In this document: piece by piece, positions 33,252 through 42,368 of the stretch | Layout: each line of letters begins with the position of its first letter | How positions within the stretch are numbered: the first letter of the stretch is position 1 | Source of the DNA: Victivallales bacterium | Lineage (GTDB): Bacteria; Verrucomicrobiota; Lentisphaeria; Oligosphaerales; Oligosphaeraceae | Length of the DNA stretch: 64,000 nucleotides | NCBI GenBank assembly: GCA_017535315.1 | Contig: JAFXUD010000049.1 | Location: 124,001-188,000 of the forward strand | Direction: 5' to 3' | The notes under the pieces: model-generated | Databases searched by the model: none | The model's input: the letters and a program-made list of their open reading frames with translations, nothing else | What the model was told of the DNA's origin: nothing | Made by a program: the position numbers and the translations under genes

Positions 33252-34364
33252 TTATTTCATCTCAATCAGTTCGTATTCGCGCGTGCCCATGCCGCATTTG
33301 GCGGCGTGGTCGAGCTGGATGGTCCAATTGGTGGTGGGGGTGATGTCCGTGAAATGGTCGTGATGGGTGTGCTTGCGCTCGGCGAGGATGCTGTTCTGAA
33401 GAACGGGCTGCCTGTTGACGGCGTCTGCGCATGCCTGGTCGAGGGCGACGGCGTCAAAGGAGGCGAACATGCCGACGTCGGGGATGACGGGCGCGTCATT
33501 TTCGGGGTGGCAGTCGCAGAAGGGCGATACGTCCATGACGAGGCTGATATGGAACTGCGGACGATCGTTGACGATGGCGGCTGCGTATTCGGCCATCTTC
33601 TTGTCCAGCATGCCTGGCTCCTTGTTACCAAAAGAGCCGATGGCGTCCTTGGGGCAGATGGAGATGCACTGGCCGCAACCGACGCATTTGTCCTGGTTAA
33701 TGACAGCCTTGCCTGTGCTGTAGTCGTGCGCGCCATGAGCGCATACCTTGCGGCAGAGCTTGCAGTTGACGCACTTGTCGGGATTGACCTTTGGTTTGCT
33801 GTCGCTGTGCTGCTCCATCTTGCCCGCGCGTGAACCGCCGCCCATGCCGAGGTTCTTGATGGCGCCGCCGAAGCCCGTCATCTCATGGCCCTTGAAGTGG
33901 TTAAGGGAGATGATGATGTCGGCGTCCATAAGGGCGCGCCCGACCTTGGCCTGCTTGAGGATTTCACCGTTGGGGACCGGCACCAGCACCTCGTCGTTGC
34001 CCTTGAGACCGTCGGCGATGATGATGTGGCATCCCGTGGTGTAGGGGGTGAAGCCGTTGATGTAGGCGGTCTCGATGTGGTCGAGAGCATTCTTACGTGA
34101 GCCGACGTAGAGGGTGTTGCAGTCGGTCAGGAAGGGTTTTCCACCAAGACGTTTGATTTCATCGACAACTCCGCGCGCGAAATTGGGGCGCAGGAACGCA
34201 AGGTTGCCAAGCTCGCCGAAGTGAATTTTGATGGCGACGAACTTGCCCTGGAAGTCGATCTGCTCGAAGCCTGCGAGACGAATCAGGGCAGTTAGCTTTC
34301 CGACTAGGCCAGATGCAAACGCTTTCGTGCGCATGCTCGTGAAATAGACTTTGGATTTTTGCAT
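33252..34364 (-). CDS. DUF362 protein with two 4Fe-4S ferredoxin motifs
   Basis: The 370-residue protein combines a DUF362 domain ('VAIKIHFGELGN', 'ISLNHFKGHEMTGFGGAIKN', 'DAVALDQACADAVN') with an inserted two-cluster ferredoxin domain: 'CVNCKLCRKVCAHGA' and 'CVGCGQCISICPKDAIG'. It is probably an anaerobic redox protein in the cytoplasm; the reaction is unknown. AGGGAA precedes the ATG at 34364, which is preferred over an upstream in-frame ATG. Its stop is followed downstream by dispersed-repeat copy B. Confidence 0.88.
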   Translation of the reverse strand: MQKSKVYFTSMRTKAFASGLVGKLTALIRLAGFEQIDFQGKFVAIKIHFGELGNLAFLRPNFARGVVDEIKRLGGKPFLTDCNTLYVGSRKNALDHIETAYINGFTPYTTGCHIIIADGLKGNDEVLVPVPNGEILKQAKVGRALMDADIIISLNHFKGHEMTGFGGAIKNLGMGGGSRAGKMEQHSDSKPKVNPDKCVNCKLCRKVCAHGAHDYSTGKAVINQDKCVGCGQCISICPKDAIGSFGNKEPGMLDKKMAEYAAAIVNDRPQFHISLVMDVSPFCDCHPENDAPVIPDVGMFASFDAVALDQACADAVNRQPVLQNSILAERKHTHHDHFTDITPTTNWTIQLDHAAKCGMGTREYELIEMK

Positions 34365-34499
34365 GGCTTTTCCCTGTGTGGTGGTCAAAGTGCTGAATGA
34401 AAAATAATCTACAATATAATATAGCGCTGGCGGTAATTCAAATGGAAGTGAGAAGATGCGTTGCCAGTTATGGCCATTTGGTGCAACTGGTCAACCCCA

Positions 34500-34660
34500 T
34501 CTCCCGTGTCCAATGTCCCGTGTCCAATGTCCCGCGTCCGATGTTCCGCGTCCAATGTCCCGTGTCCAATGTCCCGCGTCCGATGTCCCGCGTCCGATGT
34601 CCCGCGTCCGATGTCCCGCGTCCAATGTCCCGCGTCCAATGTCCCACGTCCGATGTCCCG
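34500..34660. repeat. Array of 23 degenerate heptamers with GTCC core
   Basis: The 161-bp tract is built from 7-mers such as tgtcccg, tgtccaa, cgtccga and cgtccaa, mostly alternating to give a 14-bp period (11.5 copies). It fills the gap between the DUF362 start and the histidine phosphatase stop (34677). Seven is not a multiple of three and all frames give low-complexity peptides, so it is non-coding. Confidence 0.95.
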
Positions 34661-34676
34661 CATCTCCGCTTGCCAC

Positions 34677-35384
34677 TTAATAGTAGAAACGATTGCAGTA
34701 TTTGGTGGGAAGGTGTTCCGCATGGAGGTGGGAGATGTCGTTCATGGCCAGGACAGTGGGGGCCGTCCAGCCGTCATCGGTGTTTTGGAACTGGAAAATG
34801 GTGACGCCAGTGTGCGTAAATGAGAAACCTGCCCAGAAAATGTGCGGGGGAATGGAGAGCAGGAAGGGAAACCAGACCATGGAGAAACCTTCGTGGCAAA
34901 ACAGGGCGACACGGTCATCGTTGGGACGCACTGCCTTATAGATGTTGCCGACACGTTCGTATCCCTGGCGGGCCAGAAAGTCGTCGGAGCACTCCTGGAT
35001 ACGCTTGTAGGGCGTCTTGAAGTCATGTCCTTCAAATACATCGCATTTGTCCCAGTCTGTGGTGCGGTTTCGGTTTTCCTCGGTCAGGAAACAGGTGTTT
35101 GGCTTGTTATAGACCCAGCGTTTTCTTCCGTCGGGGAAATCCATGGTGAAGTCGTGCCAGGTATATGATTCGCTAGTCCAGTCTTCGATTTGGACTGGGA
35201 GACCAAGCAGTTCGGCGGCAGGCTGGGCGGTCTGCTGGGCACGGACGAGAGGCGAGGAGTAGATTCTGTCGAGACCATGTGCGGCGAGGCGTCTGCCCAC
35301 TGCCTCCGCCTGGCGATGACCCAACGGCGTGAGGGCATCTGGACTATAGGTGGGAACACCGTGGCGAATGACGTATAAAAGCAT
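34677..35384 (-). CDS. Histidine phosphatase family protein
   Basis: The 235-residue protein carries the 'VIRHG' motif (Arg7, His8, Gly9; His8 would be phosphorylated), 'LTPLGHRQAEAVGRRL', 'SSPLVRAQQTA' and the second histidine in 'LFCHEGFSMVWF'. Relatives are phosphoglycerate mutases or phosphatases of small metabolites and sugar phosphates; specificity is not readable. No signal peptide. AGGAT precedes the ATG at 35384. It is the first gene of the leftward run, with two heptamer arrays upstream. Confidence 0.88.
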   Translation of the reverse strand: MLLYVIRHGVPTYSPDALTPLGHRQAEAVGRRLAAHGLDRIYSSPLVRAQQTAQPAAELLGLPVQIEDWTSESYTWHDFTMDFPDGRKRWVYNKPNTCFLTEENRNRTTDWDKCDVFEGHDFKTPYKRIQECSDDFLARQGYERVGNIYKAVRPNDDRVALFCHEGFSMVWFPFLLSIPPHIFWAGFSFTHTGVTIFQFQNTDDGWTAPTVLAMNDISHLHAEHLPTKYCNRFYY

Positions 35385-35406
35385 ATTTTTATCCTATTCT
35401 GAATTG

Positions 35407-35441
35407 ACTTATCACTTATCAATTAGCAATTAGCAATTAGC
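35407..35441. repeat. Heptamer array, 2 + 3 copies
   Basis: Two copies of acttatc are followed by three of aattagc, 35 bp in all. The 2 + 3 arrangement and total length equal those of the array at 29761-29795 although the sequence differs. Confidence 0.88.
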
Positions 35442-35493
35442 AGTGGGGAAAAAGGAGTAAAGCTGTTTCCCATAGGTGAATAGTTCCAATTGT

Positions 35494-35521
35494 CAATTGC
35501 TAATTACTAATTGCTAATTCA
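35494..35521. repeat. Four degenerate heptamers in inverted orientation
   Basis: caattgc, taattac, taattgc and taattca are near-complements of the aattagc heptamers 60 bases to the left, so the two arrays could pair as an imperfect stem. Confidence 0.7.
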
Positions 35522-35567
35522 ATTGGTATAATATACCTGTTCAGAGCGAAAAAAACGACAAAGCTAC

Positions 35568-35595
35568 TTGCAAAATTAACCATCTCCGCTATATT
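35568..35595 (+). promoter_or_regulatory. Probable promoter of tRNA-Glu
   Basis: TTGCAA (35568-35573) and TATATT (35590-35595) are 16 bases apart and lie about 20 bases before the tRNA. Confidence 0.55.
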
Positions 35596-35615
35596 AATGG
35601 CATAATCAGTTAAAA

Positions 35616-35691
35616 GTCTCCATCGTCTAGTGGCCTAGGACAACGGGTTCTCATCCCGTCAACACCAGTTCGACTCTGGTTGGAGATGCCA
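35616..35691 (+). tRNA. tRNA-Glu (anticodon CTC)
   Basis: 76-nt cloverleaf. The acceptor stem GTCTCCA pairs with TGGAGAT, with a G-T pair at the end. The anticodon stem ACGGG/CCCGT encloses loop TTCTCAT with anticodon CTC, the T loop is TTCGACT, and 3' CCA is encoded. A terminator follows. Confidence 0.95.
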
Positions 35692-35700
35692 TATTTTTAT

Positions 35701-35729
35701 GCGGAAATCGTGAGGTTTCCGCTTTTTTT
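35701..35729 (+). terminator. Terminator after tRNA-Glu
   Basis: GCGGAAA and TTTCCGC form a 7-bp stem with loop tcgtgagg, followed by seven T. Confidence 0.93.
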
Positions 35730-35741
35730 ATCTCCTGTTCC

Positions 35742-35770
35742 TTGCATTTTTGACGAAGACTGTGTATAAT
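35742..35770 (+). promoter_or_regulatory. Promoter of the prepilin-like gene cluster
   Basis: TTGCAT (35742-35747) and TATAAT (35765-35770) are separated by 17 bases. A 12-bp direct repeat, aatgtatagcat, lies just downstream (about 35768-35793) and could be a regulator site. The first gene starts at 35834. Confidence 0.7.
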
Positions 35771-35833
35771 GTATAGCATAATGTATAGCATATAATTATG
35801 TTCGTTGTCAACAGAAATAGGGAATCATGCAAC

Positions 35834-36571
35834 ATGAGAAAGTGTTTTACTCTGATTGAGCTGTTGGTTGTCATCGCCATCATTGCAATATTGGCCGCAA
35901 TGCTGCTGCCTGCATTGGCCAAGGCACGTGAGAAGGCGCGCGCCATCAACTGCACGAACAACCTCAAACAGTGTGCGACTGCCCACATTCTTTATATTGA
36001 CGACTATCAGGGCATACTCTGCGAATCATACGCATCGCAGACGCTTTGGACGCGCCCCCTTTCCTACAATGGATACCTTTCCACCAGCGACAAGCAGACC
36101 ACCTACAGCAACGGCAAGGAGACTGTATGCCCATCCAACGACCCATTTGGCCCTGGTGTCAGCGTTCAATACGTCTATGGCTCGCCGCAGAAATGCGACC
36201 GCCCGTCCAATGACTACTACAAGACGGCACGCCCCAGTGCCTATCCAGGTGCCAATCCCGAATACTGGGACTACTTCCTGCCGACGCTCATTGTCAAGGC
36301 CCCTGCCAGTTTTTTCATGCTGGGTGACACCTGGCATACGACACGCAACAACCAGTGGCTGGGCTGCCGTCCTATTACATCCACTGACAATGGCTTTGAC
36401 ACAACTGCACATGGCAACCACGGCAACGCCATGCTACTGGACGGGCATGTCCAGTCCATCAAGTCTATTGGCGAGTTCTATGACCTCTGGTCAGTTGAAT
36501 ACACCGCCTGCGGCAAGGGGAAACCATCCCCCTTCCGCGTCGTCAAAAACCGTGTCATGATTTCCAAGTAG
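35834..36571 (+). CDS. Prepilin-type pseudopilin-like protein 1
   Basis: The 245-residue protein begins '[20 protein letters not shown]', a class III prepilin signal whose Glu5-equivalent and hydrophobic helix would be processed by a prepilin peptidase. The C-terminal region ends with '[14 protein letters not shown]', the H-x9-DG motif common in PVC pseudopilins (DUF1559-like). It is predicted to be an envelope or type II secretion-related protein; the actual role is unknown. The ATG at 35834 sets the leader at the very N-terminus and is preferred over one 36 bases upstream. The stop is TAG. Two paralogues follow directly. Confidence 0.9.
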   Translation: MRKCFTLIELLVVIAIIAILAAMLLPALAKAREKARAINCTNNLKQCATAHILYIDDYQGILCESYASQTLWTRPLSYNGYLSTSDKQTTYSNGKETVCPSNDPFGPGVSVQYVYGSPQKCDRPSNDYYKTARPSAYPGANPEYWDYFLPTLIVKAPASFFMLGDTWHTTRNNQWLGCRPITSTDNGFDTTAHGNHGNAMLLDGHVQSIKSIGEFYDLWSVEYTACGKGKPSPFRVVKNRVMISK

Positions 36572-36618
36572 TCAAGTATTTCATAGCATATTGTTTTTTA
36601 GGAGTTGGAGAAAGCAAA

Positions 36619-37305
36619 ATGAAAAAGAGATTTACCCTCATCGAACTTCTCGTCGTCATCGCCATTATCGCCATTCTGGCAGCGATGTTGCTGCCCGCAC
36701 TGGCCAAGGCGCGGGAGAAGGCACGTGCTATCTCCTGCACAAGCAATCTCAAGCAGTTGGGGCTTGGATTCCAGATGTACTCGCAGGACAACGCTGACAT
36801 GCTTCCTGGACTTTACATCGATGCCGTTTACAAATCCGACACGGAGCTTCTGCCTGGCGATTCCAAATGGCGTTTGGCCTCCGACGGCAAGTACTACAAG
36901 TGCTGGGCCTATCACATTTACGAGTACGTTGGTGACAAGAAGATGTATATCTGTGCATCGAACACCAAGACCTCTGGCGGTGTGAACTATGGTGCCCCTC
37001 GTGGCTGTTCTGCTGCGGGTTACATTCTGAACAGCCCTCGTTCCCTTGGTACTATCAAGCGGGTTTCCGACTTCATGTGCCTGGGGGACAAGATGTGCAA
37101 CGGCGGTGGTGTGGCGTATGTTCTTAGCGAGCAGTACTATGAGATGACAGGACCGCACGGCGACATGGCAAACCATGTCCAGGCGGACGGACATGTTGGA
37201 AGCGCCAAGGTTTTTGAGGGCCCGTTGGGTCATGGCTGGCCAGCCCCCGACTCAAACTACAAGAAGTACATTAACTACGATGTCTGGGGAAAGTGGAACA
37301 ACTAA
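36619..37305 (+). CDS. Prepilin-type pseudopilin-like protein 2
   Basis: The 228-residue protein begins '[20 protein letters not shown]' and has a mature region with '[20 protein letters not shown]', two cysteines and a C-terminal '[13 protein letters not shown]'. It is much closer to protein 3 than to protein 1. A GGAG box lies upstream of the ATG. Its gap from protein 1 is 47 bases and from protein 3 is 40, so the three are probably one operon. Predicted to be membrane-anchored until processed. Confidence 0.93.
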   Translation: MKKRFTLIELLVVIAIIAILAAMLLPALAKAREKARAISCTSNLKQLGLGFQMYSQDNADMLPGLYIDAVYKSDTELLPGDSKWRLASDGKYYKCWAYHIYEYVGDKKMYICASNTKTSGGVNYGAPRGCSAAGYILNSPRSLGTIKRVSDFMCLGDKMCNGGGVAYVLSEQYYEMTGPHGDMANHVQADGHVGSAKVFEGPLGHGWPAPDSNYKKYINYDVWGKWNN

Positions 37306-37345
37306 GCATCGTTTACTGGAGAATAACGGAGACGGGAGAATAATA

Positions 37346-38041
37346 ATGAAAAAGAGATTTACCTTGATAGAACTGTTGGTTGTCATCGCCATCATCGCGA
37401 TTCTTGCGGCGATGCTGCTGCCAGCGCTGGCCAAGGCGCGGGAAAAGGCGCGCACCATTTCCTGTGCGAGCAATCTTAAGCAGTTGGGTCTTGGTTTTGC
37501 GATGTACTCGCAGGACTACAACGACATGTTGCCAGGTCTGATTCAGACGGATTATGCTCATACCAAGAAGGAGGACCCGCTGATTCCTGGCAACACCACG
37601 TGGTGCTATGCCTCCGACGGCATGTACTACTATGACTGGGCGCAGCAGGTTTACGAGCAGGTCGGTGACCTTAAGCTCTTCATCTGCGCTTCCAATCCCA
37701 AAATCCATGAGGGGATGACATACGGTGCGCCGATGCAAAAGACATCCTCCGACTGGATGCTTCGTTTCCCGCGCTCTCTGAGCACCATCAAGCGCGTCTC
37801 CGACTTCACCTGTGTGAGTGAGAAGAGGGGTAATGGCGGTGGCGTCCATTATATCCTCCAGGGGCAGTACTATGAGATGATTGGCCCACACAGCGACACC
37901 GCCAATTATGTCCAGGCCGACGGCCATGTCGGCAACGGCAAGGTCTTCACAGGCAATATTGGACATGGCTGGTCAGATGCCTACAGCACCAGCTACAATA
38001 TGTACCTGAACTACGATGTCTGGGGCCACTGGAACGATTGA
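37346..38041 (+). CDS. Prepilin-type pseudopilin-like protein 3
   Basis: The 231-residue protein has the same leader as protein 2 and aligns along its whole length ('[20 protein letters not shown]', '[10 protein letters not shown]', '[14 protein letters not shown]', '[12 protein letters not shown]'), so the pair arose by recent duplication. The ATG at 37346 has GGGAG upstream; the frame is open further left but would overlap gene 2. A strong terminator 50 bases after the stop ends the cluster. Confidence 0.93.
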   Translation: MKKRFTLIELLVVIAIIAILAAMLLPALAKAREKARTISCASNLKQLGLGFAMYSQDYNDMLPGLIQTDYAHTKKEDPLIPGNTTWCYASDGMYYYDWAQQVYEQVGDLKLFICASNPKIHEGMTYGAPMQKTSSDWMLRFPRSLSTIKRVSDFTCVSEKRGNGGGVHYILQGQYYEMIGPHSDTANYVQADGHVGNGKVFTGNIGHGWSDAYSTSYNMYLNYDVWGHWND

Positions 38042-38080
38042 TATCTAGATTGTCTAGATGCCATCTAGATGTCCTAGTTT
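38042..38080. repeat. ctagat-rich repeat, left member
   Basis: tctagattgtctagatgcca and a further ctagatgtcctag form a short imperfect repeat complementary to the ctagacaat repeats at 38208-38239. Both flank the terminator. Confidence 0.65.
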
Positions 38081-38093
38081 AGAGGCTTATTCC

Positions 38094-38125
38094 CCCCGAT
38101 TTTTCATCAAAAATCGGGGTTTTTT
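38094..38125 (+). terminator. Terminator of the prepilin-like cluster
   Basis: CCCCGATTTTT and AAAAATCGGGG form an 11-bp stem with loop CATC, followed by six T. Confidence 0.95.
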
Positions 38126-38207
38126 GCTATATATTTCAGGTTATGAGTGGAAATAATAGGACGTTTATGCCATATTACTCTAAAAGAAAAAAAAGCTATT
38201 TCAGTTT

Positions 38208-38239
38208 TCTAGACAATCTAGACAATCTAGACAATCTAG
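38208..38239. repeat. 9-bp repeat ctagacaat, 3.5 copies
   Basis: Period-9 direct repeat upstream of the Bax-inhibitor-1 gene. A related, decayed run (cctagacaatctagaaaatc) occurs at 57211-57237 before tRNA-Thr. Confidence 0.85.
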
Positions 38240-38265
38240 TTTTTTTCTAACGATGGAGGAAGACA

Positions 38266-38958
38266 ATGGATTACGAAAATGGTGGATCACGCGGTATGGT
38301 GAACAGCAGCATCGGTGCTGCGTTCCAAGAGATTAGTTTTATCAACAAAGTGTTTGGGCTCATGACATTGGGGCTGCTGGTGACGGCGTTCACGGCGGGG
38401 TATTTTGCGACGCATGTTCCGCCGCAGACCATTGTTTCGCTGTGGCTGCCTGTGGTCATTGCGGAGTTTGTGCTGGTGCTGGTTCTTTCTGCACTGGCGA
38501 TGAAGATGCCGCCCTTCTTGGCGCTTGTCAGTTTCATCGGCTATGCTGTGCTGAACGGCATTACGCTTTCCAGTGTATTCTTCGCCTATCAGCTTGGTTC
38601 CGTGGGCAGAATCTTCTTCATTACGGCGGGAACCTTTGGTTGCATGGCCCTGATTGGGGCGACCACAAAGAAGGACTTGACAGGGCTGGGCAGCCTGTGC
38701 GGGATGGTGCTTCTGGGCATCATCATCGCATCCCTCGTCAACATCTTCCTGAAATCGACGGGGCTGGAGTTTGCGATGAGCATCCTGGGCGTGCTGGTCT
38801 TTGTCGGACTGATAGCCTACGACACGCAGAAACTGAAGCAGATCAACGCGGCTGGCTTCAACCATACAGGCATGGCTGTGCTGGGGGCGCTTTCCCTCTA
38901 TCTTGATTTCATCAATCTGTTCCTCTATCTGCTGCGTCTTTTCGGCAGGAGAAAGTAG
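38266..38958 (+). CDS. Bax inhibitor-1/YccA family membrane protein
   Basis: The 230-residue protein has seven predicted membrane segments and the BI-1 signatures 'FINKVFGLMTLGLLVTAF', 'VLNGITLSSVFFAY', 'AYDTQKLKQI' and 'LGALSLYLDFINLFLYLLRL'. Bacterial members (YccA, YbhL) sit in the inner membrane and are linked to FtsH control or to calcium and proton leak. GGAGGA precedes the ATG. It stands between the prepilin terminator and the first heparinase-like gene, 24 bases before the latter. Confidence 0.94.
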   Translation: MDYENGGSRGMVNSSIGAAFQEISFINKVFGLMTLGLLVTAFTAGYFATHVPPQTIVSLWLPVVIAEFVLVLVLSALAMKMPPFLALVSFIGYAVLNGITLSSVFFAYQLGSVGRIFFITAGTFGCMALIGATTKKDLTGLGSLCGMVLLGIIIASLVNIFLKSTGLEFAMSILGVLVFVGLIAYDTQKLKQINAAGFNHTGMAVLGALSLYLDFINLFLYLLRLFGRRK

Positions 38959-38982
38959 TGTTTTGAGATGCATGGTGATTGA

Positions 38983-41900
38983 ATGACAACCAAAGGGCAT
39001 ATTTGCATTTTTATTACCTTGTTGGGGGCATTGTTGCCGTGCATCTGGGGCGACGGGCTTGCCTATCGTGACCCATCGGATTTCAGCAGTTGGGAGCAGT
39101 TTCGTACGCAGGTACAGCATCCTGCGGGCATCTACCGTGCGGAGGATGTCGCCAGGTTGCGCCAGGCTGTGCAACGCGATGAGAAGGCAGCCAGTCAAGC
39201 CCAAAAACTGACGAAAGAGGGGGATGATATACTTGAGCAGATTACGCCAGAATATCTGGAGGAGTGGATTTGTTTTCAGAAGGGCTTTGGAAACTCGGCC
39301 CCTTGTCCTGCCTGCCGTGACAAAGGGCTTGCCTGGCATCCAGGTGGTACCTGGAGCTGGTCGAGGAGCAATCCCGACCAGTTGATTTGCACGACCTGCA
39401 AGACAGTCTATCCCAACGAGCAGTATCCTGAGAGCATTCGTTTCCGTAGCCAATGGGATCCGCGCCAGGAGTTCAGTTATGTGGGAGGGGAGCCGCAGAA
39501 GTGCTTTGGCTTTCTCTGCCGCCTCTCCTACAGCAGCGTCATACGGACGCGGAAGATGCAATCCACCTTCGCGCTTATGGACACGCTGAACAGGGCCTAT
39601 ATGTTTACGGGGGATGCGAAGTATGCGGATGGCGTGCGGCGGATTCTTCTTCGCTTTGCGGAGGTGGTGCCGCACTATCTTTTTGGCAACAATGTTTACG
39701 CCGAGGTGGCGGATTGCGACCCTCATGTCGCCGTGAAAAAACCTTTCCAACTGCCGACAGATGAAATCACGCCTCCACCCAACAAACCCGACCGCAGAAT
39801 CCATACGGGCTACTGGAGTGGGAACCGCCTTGGCACCTCGGGGCAGGATGGGGGGATGACTACCTCCTTTGCCTTGGCGTATGATGTCACCTGCACGGCG
39901 GCCTGGCCCGATGGACGCCCTGTCTATTCCGAGGCGGAACGCTACAAGATAGAGAAGGATTTGCTTCTGGAGATGTGCTTGCAGTTCATCTATGACAAGG
40001 GTATCAACAACAAATCAGTTGGCGGGAGGGCAGCCTGCGCAGTGGTTGGCTGCGTGACGGGACATCCCGATTTGGTGCGATATGGCCTGGAGGGGCTCTA
40101 CAAAACTGTCAACGGCTGGTTCCTCCCTGACTACACCACGCCCGAATCGGGTAGCTATCTCTCCATGGTCTTTTCGAACATCCGTGCATTCCCGTGGTGG
40201 TTCCGTGATTATTCGGAGCCAAACGGCTATGAACCACCCGATGGCAGTGAGCGTCTGCATCACTTCAATGTCTTCAAGGACACCGAGTTCGGAATATGCT
40301 GCCAGAACGCCATCGATACTTTACAGGGTGATTTGATCTATCCGCCGATTGCGGATACGCATCCAAAGGGCAGCAAGATTAACCCGCATATTGTCAATGT
40401 GCTTCCAATCAGTTGTCCAACACCCCGCAATCTCTCCTTTTTCAAAGCCAACAATAAGGGGAGAATCACCAATGCGATCGCCGATTTGATGTTCGGCGGG
40501 GCGATTGACTTGACGGGTGTGAAGGAGTTCACGCTTTCAGATTGCGTGTATCCCTATTTACAGCAGGGTTTTCTGCGCTATGGACCGCATGGGCGGGATG
40601 GGCTGGCGCACTTGAACGCAAGCGATTTCGGTGGCCATCACCATTGGGACAGCCTTGGACTCTACCTGTGGCACAAGCAGGAGGTACTGAGTGACTTGGG
40701 CTATTTGTGGGACCATCCCGACAAAATCTACACTGTGCGTACGGACGCGCACAACCTCGTGATGGTAGATTGGCAGAACCAGTGCAGGGCAGGGCGTGGC
40801 GGCAGCTTCAGCCTATTTGAGACGGCAGGTCCTGTCAAGGCGATGCGGGCTTCGTCCAAGGCGTACCCGCAGGCAACAACCTACGAGCGCACTGTGCTTC
40901 AAGTTGATCATGGCGAGGCGGGCTTCTACTGGCTGGACTTGTTCAAGGTACAGGGTGGCAGGCAGCGGGACTACGTGTTCCACGGCGTCAACCACGACTT
41001 TACCTTGGAAGGGGCGAAGAAGCCTCTTTCGATGGAGGTGGACAAGATGCCTACCGTGCGCTTCTGCATTGAGTTGCAGCTCCATCAGCTCGGCACCTGG
41101 GAGTTCTCCGATGTGGAGCTTTACCAGATTGACGCCAAGGGAAAAGCGGTGACGGAAAACATCGCGGTCGAGTTTCCCGCCGCGGGAGCGAAGGGCAGCA
41201 AGACCTGCAAGGGCTGGGGCCGCTACACGGGCAACGGCAACTCCAGCTGGGAGCCTTGCGAGGGCAAGAATGGCCGTGGCGTGCGATACAGCACCCTGAC
41301 CATCGAGGAAAATGGCAAATGGGTCAACCAGGCGCTGGTGATTGGGCAGTGCGATGGCTACAGGGGACCAGACGCCCTTCTTGGGAAGGTGGGTTCCACC
41401 TACCGTTTCCGTTTCTACGCACGTGGGGATGAAGGTACCTTTGCATCAAGGCTGCTGGCGTTCCATCCTGGAGAGGAGCTTGTTGGGGACGGACGAAGCT
41501 TTATGCAATTCCCTTTGAATGATAACCAGTTGGGAACTGATTGGAAGTTGTATGAGGGAACTTTCACGCTTGCTTTGAAGGAACGTTCCCAACGGTTGAT
41601 CTTGTTCCCTGCTGTTCTTCAAAAAAGCGAACGAGGCGCGTGGAAGGCTGTCTGGAAACTGAAGGACAACCATCACTTTGCTGCATTTTCACCATACACG
41701 GATGGTGAGGAACTCCTTTATGGCGATGATTGGGGCCAGCGCTTTTACAACAACAGCGACAGGGGGGCAACCTTACCTTATTTCTCGCGCCGTCGCAAGG
41801 GTGACCAGCTGGACAACTTTGTCACGGTGTTCCATTCGTACTTTGGCGACACACCCCTCGTAAAGGATGTCTTCGTGACCGAACGTCCAGAGGGGGTGGT

Positions 41901-42363
41901 TGCGGTCGTTCAGACGGGTATTGGGGAGGATATCTTCCTTTTCGCAGACAATGGACAGCGCATCTCCAGTGGGGAGGTGGAGAGCGACGCGAAGATAGCC
42001 GTCGTTTGCAAGCAAGGTGAGAAGCCACGAGCCATCTCTATGTTCCAAGGCACGAATATGCGCTGTGGAGACCAAAGGCTTTCTTGCGCCAATGCATGTT
42101 TTGCTGGTTCTGTGAAAGAGGTTGTGAATCGCAAGGACGAGGCTTATTTCGTGCTGGAGGGAGAGTGCCCGAAGCAAGGCGACTGGAAGGGGCACACGTT
42201 GGTTGTGACGGACAAGGACGGCATCGGACGCCCCTATCAGATTCAGAAGTCAGAGTGGGTGGATAGTGCATTCCGCGCCTATACCCGCGTGGATGGCATG
42301 GGGTTGCCTGCGCGCGAGGGCAAGAGCTGGCTGCTCCCCAATCGCGCCTGTGCCGAGTTCTGA
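38983..42363 (+). CDS. Secreted heparinase II/III-like polysaccharide lyase, copy 1
   Basis: The 1126-residue protein has a signal peptide (about 1-24). An alpha-helical toroid region (about 25-520) contains an unusual Cys4 pair: 'CPACRDKGLAWHPGGTW' and 'CTTCKTVYPNE'. The heparinase II/III-type domain (about 530-700) shows 'HLNASDFGGHHHWDSLGLYL', 'DLGYLWDHP' and 'DAHNLVMVDW'. A long beta-rich C-terminus follows. Family enzymes cleave uronic-acid polysaccharides (heparin, alginate and similar) by beta-elimination; the substrate here is unknown. Its paralogue follows after a repeat-containing gap of 93 bases. Confidence 0.83.
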   Translation: MTTKGHICIFITLLGALLPCIWGDGLAYRDPSDFSSWEQFRTQVQHPAGIYRAEDVARLRQAVQRDEKAASQAQKLTKEGDDILEQITPEYLEEWICFQKGFGNSAPCPACRDKGLAWHPGGTWSWSRSNPDQLICTTCKTVYPNEQYPESIRFRSQWDPRQEFSYVGGEPQKCFGFLCRLSYSSVIRTRKMQSTFALMDTLNRAYMFTGDAKYADGVRRILLRFAEVVPHYLFGNNVYAEVADCDPHVAVKKPFQLPTDEITPPPNKPDRRIHTGYWSGNRLGTSGQDGGMTTSFALAYDVTCTAAWPDGRPVYSEAERYKIEKDLLLEMCLQFIYDKGINNKSVGGRAACAVVGCVTGHPDLVRYGLEGLYKTVNGWFLPDYTTPESGSYLSMVFSNIRAFPWWFRDYSEPNGYEPPDGSERLHHFNVFKDTEFGICCQNAIDTLQGDLIYPPIADTHPKGSKINPHIVNVLPISCPTPRNLSFFKANNKGRITNAIADLMFGGAIDLTGVKEFTLSDCVYPYLQQGFLRYGPHGRDGLAHLNASDFGGHHHWDSLGLYLWHKQEVLSDLGYLWDHPDKIYTVRTDAHNLVMVDWQNQCRAGRGGSFSLFETAGPVKAMRASSKAYPQATTYERTVLQVDHGEAGFYWLDLFKVQGGRQRDYVFHGVNHDFTLEGAKKPLSMEVDKMPTVRFCIELQLHQLGTWEFSDVELYQIDAKGKAVTENIAVEFPAAGAKGSKTCKGWGRYTGNGNSSWEPCEGKNGRGVRYSTLTIEENGKWVNQALVIGQCDGYRGPDALLGKVGSTYRFRFYARGDEGTFASRLLAFHPGEELVGDGRSFMQFPLNDNQLGTDWKLYEGTFTLALKERSQRLILFPAVLQKSERGAWKAVWKLKDNHHFAAFSPYTDGEELLYGDDWGQRFYNNSDRGATLPYFSRRRKGDQLDNFVTVFHSYFGDTPLVKDVFVTERPEGVVAVVQTGIGEDIFLFADNGQRISSGEVESDAKIAVVCKQGEKPRAISMFQGTNMRCGDQRLSCANACFAGSVKEVVNRKDEAYFVLEGECPKQGDWKGHTLVVTDKDGIGRPYQIQKSEWVDSAFRAYTRVDGMGLPAREGKSWLLPNRACAEF

Positions 42364-42368
42364 CCTTC

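Noticed and set aside
35494-35535. Heptamer tract plus ggtataatatacc as a CRISPR-like or origin-like element
   Set aside because: No spacer structure, no DnaA boxes, and too short; described only as heptamer repeats with a -10-like box.
38287-39804. Long minus-strand frame of 505 codons opposite the BI-1 and heparinase-like genes
   Set aside because: It is the antisense of two well-supported genes, has no recognisable motif, and arises from codon bias on the plus strand.
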